Shown one piece after another: positions 5,570-8,127 of a stretch of DNA of 8,127 nt. Under the pieces are notes generated by a model. The model made no database searches and was not told the DNA's origin. It was given only the letters and a program-made list of their open reading frames with translations. This DNA comes from Marinilabilia sp. UBA5340 (GTDB lineage: Bacteria; Bacteroidota; Bacteroidia; Bacteroidales; Marinilabiliaceae), in NCBI GenBank assembly GCA_002411085.1, contig DHQK01000276.1:69863-77989 (forward strand), read 5' to 3'. Position 1 is the stretch's first letter. Every line of letters starts with the position of its first letter. The position numbers and the translations under genes were made by a program.

Positions 5570-8127
5570 ATGCTTCCGGATTACCGTTGTTTCTTTGATG
5601 AATTCATTGCCATAGAAGAAAATGGTTCCCTTTCACTTGTGGAAAAAGTGCGTCAGTTACGTTCCTCTTTGGAGCGTTGCTGTAGATTCCTTACGCGTGA
5701 TGATGGCATAACATTTTCCAATCTTTTTGGACGGCTGGAGTATGTTTGTAACAAAAAACAGCTGAATCAAAAGCAAAAAAACCGATTACACAGGTTTAGG
5801 ATTTTTTCCAACAAAGTACTTCATCACAAGGCAGTACCTTCATCAGAGGATTATTATCGCAGCCTGAAAGTATTGGCCCAATCCTTTGGTTGTTTCTTTG
5901 AGGTGGAAGTCCCTGTTGATATTAAAGAACTGTATGATTCCCAGGATCCGGGCGAGGAATCTGTCAAGGGGTATTATATCAATTCTGAGGGTTTCAGAGC
6001 CATTCTTTTAAAGAATGATTCAGAAAACCATGAACTCCTGGTTCAGCCTGATGTCGCTGCCGATGCAGATCCTGTTGTGGTGCTCTATGATGTCAGAAAT
6101 GTGAATGAAGAACTGACCCCTTCAATAGAAATGATGCAACCGGGGCAGCAACTTCAGCTTTTGGAGACACATCGCAATGATGACGGTACCGTCGTGCCGG
6201 GACTCATTGTTTTGGAACCAGATTACCTTCTGGATGTTACTTCGGTAGCCAAATGCTTTCAGAATATTCAGGGAAGGAAAATTCGGGCTTTTGAGCTTTT
6301 TTTCGTGGGACGTTTCGAAACCCGGAAGCTTTCCAAAGCTATCCATAAGGGAAATGTGGCCAACATGTTCTTTGATGAGCTACTCAATGAACGAGCTGGT
6401 AATCCCCTGGAATTTCGGGAGGTGCTTATGGATTCTTTCCGTTCATTTCCACTGCCATACACATCGCTTGATGGTATTGACCGCGCTTATTTTGATGAGT
6501 TAGGGAGTCAGTTTAACAACCTCAGGCGGGTGGTAGATGAGGATTTTCTGAAAGGAGATCATCAACCGGTGGACAGGCTTATGAGCAATCTGGAAGTATC
6601 ACTGATGAGTCCCGAGCTGGGCCTTCAGGGACGGATGGACCTGTTTGATGAAACCCCCAGTCGCAGCGGTTCTTATGAGTCCAAAATAGTAGAGCTTAAA
6701 TCCGGGAAATTACCTTTTCCCGCCAATAACCCTTCAGTTGTGGCTGAAGATCATGCTGCACAGGTGCGCATGTACAATATGATGGCACAACGTGTATTGG
6801 GGTATCATCCGCAGAAAATCTTCAATGCTGTGTTGTATTCTTCTGCTGCTAATGGGGGGGAGGCTTTACGTTACGTGTCGCATTTCAAGAGCTTTGAACG
6901 TGAAATCATCAATGTGCGCAATCAGATAGTAGCCTGGGAATTTCGACTTGCGGCAGATAAAGATCCTTATCCTTCTAACAGGGAATTGGTAACAGGAATG
7001 GATGTGCGTAGATATGGGTTGAATGTTGCAGATAAGCGTTTTTCCTGGTTTTTTGGAAAGTTTCTTGATTTTAAGCGGCTGATTCTTGAAAAGATCACCC
7101 CTCTCGAAAGACAATATTTTTTTGCATTTACCTCCTTCATCAGTAAAGAAAAGATTTTGAGTAAGGTGGGAGATGGCGAATACACCAAGGGCCTCTCTGC
7201 ATTGTGGAATAAAACTGACCTTTCGGATGAAGATGCTTTCAATGAGTTACGCGATCTTAAGGTGATGGAAAACAATGCAGATCAGGCGGAAGCTTCGGTG
7301 ACGCTTGCCAGACCTGCAGACAGTAACTTGTTTGTTAATTTCAGGCGGGGTGATATCTGTGTGTTGTATCCGTATGTGGAAGATAAAGCGTTGGCTACCC
7401 GACACCGTGTGTTGAAATGTTCGATTGAGCGATTGAGTAACGACGAAGTGACGGTGCGCTTGCGTCAAAAACAAAGCTCAAAAGATTATTTTAATCGTTT
7501 TGATGCATGGGTGCTTGAACACGATGCGCTGGACAATAATTTTGAACAAATGCATGCCGGACTTTTTGAGTTCCTGAAATTGTCTGAGCATCACCGTAAA
7601 CTTATTTTGGGACTGGAACCGCCGCATTCTGATCAGACGAATGAAAAGGAGTTTGTAGCTCCTGGTGAAGGTGGGTATATAGAGGCGAGCCGGCAGGAGC
7701 AAAACAAGGTGCTGAATGCTGCCTGGAATGCCGAGGATTATTATTTACTTGTAGGGCCTCCCGGAACCGGAAAAACCAATTTGTTTCTCAAACGCTTTGT
7801 GGAGGAGTTGATCACCCATACGGAGCTTAATGTATTGTTGGTCAGTTATACCAATCGTGCGGTAGATGAGATGTGTTCTTCGGTGAGAGGACTTGTGCGT
7901 GACCAGATGATTCGCATCGGTTCTTCATTGGGATGTGACCGCGTTCATGAGGAGTTGTTGCTCGACCAGAAAATAAGAACACTGAAAGATCGCAAACAGA
8001 TACGTCGATTGATAGAGGATACGCGTTTGTTTGCAGGAACGTTGTCTTCCGTATTAGGCAAAAATGAACTGTTTGATCTCAAAAAGTTTGATATTGCCAT
8101 CGTAGACGAAGCTTCTCAAATTCTGGA
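5570..8127 (+). CDS. Dna2-like nuclease-helicase (PD-(D/E)XK + SF1B), 3' end missing
   Basis: An uninterrupted frame of 852 codons runs to the right edge. Residues about 140-230 resemble the OB-like start of Dna2 (PGQQLQLLE, then LIVLEPDYLLDVTSVAKCF). The nuclease follows: KGNVANMFFDE (260-270), Asp357 in GLQGRMDLF, Glu375 and Lys377 in VELKSGK, and the QxxxY motif Gln398-Tyr402 in HAAQVRMYN. The segment LERQYFFAFTSFISKEK (512-528) and a beta-barrel-like part (589-635) lead to the SF1B helicase: Walker A GPPGTGKT (729-736), motif Ia VSYTNRAVDEM (758-768), motif Ib AGTLSSVLG (822-830) and motif II DEAS (846-849). Motifs III-VI lie beyond the edge. Dna2 proteins cut and unwind flaps or DNA ends in replication and repair. 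There are no cysteines at 230-596, so the Dna2 iron-sulfur cluster is absent, and Asn265 replaces the usual metal-binding His. The start is ATG 5570, preceded by the peptidase stop TGA and one codon. Bacterial roles (repair or phage defence) are not settled. Confidence 0.9.
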   Translation, partial: MLPDYRCFFDEFIAIEENGSLSLVEKVRQLRSSLERCCRFLTRDDGITFSNLFGRLEYVCNKKQLNQKQKNRLHRFRIFSNKVLHHKAVPSSEDYYRSLKVLAQSFGCFFEVEVPVDIKELYDSQDPGEESVKGYYINSEGFRAILLKNDSENHELLVQPDVAADADPVVVLYDVRNVNEELTPSIEMMQPGQQLQLLETHRNDDGTVVPGLIVLEPDYLLDVTSVAKCFQNIQGRKIRAFELFFVGRFETRKLSKAIHKGNVANMFFDELLNERAGNPLEFREVLMDSFRSFPLPYTSLDGIDRAYFDELGSQFNNLRRVVDEDFLKGDHQPVDRLMSNLEVSLMSPELGLQGRMDLFDETPSRSGSYESKIVELKSGKLPFPANNPSVVAEDHAAQVRMYNMMAQRVLGYHPQKIFNAVLYSSAANGGEALRYVSHFKSFEREIINVRNQIVAWEFRLAADKDPYPSNRELVTGMDVRRYGLNVADKRFSWFFGKFLDFKRLILEKITPLERQYFFAFTSFISKEKILSKVGDGEYTKGLSALWNKTDLSDEDAFNELRDLKVMENNADQAEASVTLARPADSNLFVNFRRGDICVLYPYVEDKALATRHRVLKCSIERLSNDEVTVRLRQKQSSKDYFNRFDAWVLEHDALDNNFEQMHAGLFEFLKLSEHHRKLILGLEPPHSDQTNEKEFVAPGEGGYIEASRQEQNKVLNAAWNAEDYYLLVGPPGTGKTNLFLKRFVEELITHTELNVLLVSYTNRAVDEMCSSVRGLVRDQMIRIGSSLGCDRVHEELLLDQKIRTLKDRKQIRRLIEDTRLFAGTLSSVLGKNELFDLKKFDIAIVDEASQIL

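Noticed and set aside
5563..5598. ATG overlapping the peptidase stop (ATGA) as an alternative start for the next gene
   Set aside because: That frame ends after 11 codons (MIYASGLPLFL). Only ATG 5570 opens the long nuclease-helicase frame.
6866..7702. Several minus-strand frames of 74-102 codons inside the nuclease-helicase gene
   Set aside because: They lie opposite a long conserved coding frame and show no family motifs, so they are antisense shadows.
5570..8127. Idea that the Dna2-like gene together with the peptidase forms a new defence system
   Set aside because: Peptidase IV is an exported nutritional enzyme with a signal peptide, no other defence gene is visible, and the 3' half and downstream neighbours are outside the window. 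The evidence is insufficient.

Overview
The window looks like chromosomal DNA from a member of the Bacteroidota. The evidence is indirect but consistent. There is a short single-RRM RNA-binding protein of the type common in that phylum, a dipeptidyl peptidase IV whose predicted mature end starts with or near Gln, poor Shine-Dalgarno sites, AT-rich gaps with occasional TAnnTTTG boxes, and a large Dna2-like nuclease-helicase of a kind I associate with this phylum. I cannot name a genus from the sequence alone.

Layout. Positions 1-897 are almost entirely non-coding. They hold a possible divergent gene start cut by the left edge (minus strand), two close palindromes next to a minus-strand TAnnTTTG box, and a stretch of about 150 bp bounded by imperfect inverted repeats that carries a 35-codon protein-like ORF. 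Then comes a YhcH/YjgK/YiaL-family sugar-metabolism protein (898-1353, +). It converges on an RRM RNA-binding protein (1403-1696, -), with a shared bidirectional terminator between them. A divergent gap with a long imperfect hairpin separates the RRM gene from an OFA-type MFS carboxylate transporter (1991-3148, +), which ends in a clear intrinsic terminator. The last unit is dipeptidyl peptidase IV (3368-5566, +) followed after only 3 nt by a long ORF (5570 to the right edge, 852 codons visible).

That last ORF is a Dna2-like protein. It has an OB-like N-terminal region, a PD-(D/E)XK nuclease with D, ExK and QxxxY motifs, and an SF1B helicase core that is cut just after motif II (DEAS). It appears to lack the cysteines of the Dna2 iron-sulfur cluster and has Asn where Dna2/RecB-type nucleases usually have a metal-binding His.

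The genes do not form an obvious single pathway. They read as single-gene or two-gene units: sugar handling, post-transcriptional control, carboxylate transport, extracytoplasmic peptide degradation and DNA processing. No CRISPR array, tRNA, rRNA or intact insertion sequence was seen. I found no convincing new multi-gene system. The items most worth checking are the atypical Dna2-like protein and its tight junction with the peptidase, the hairpin in front of the RRM gene, and the structured non-coding region at the left.
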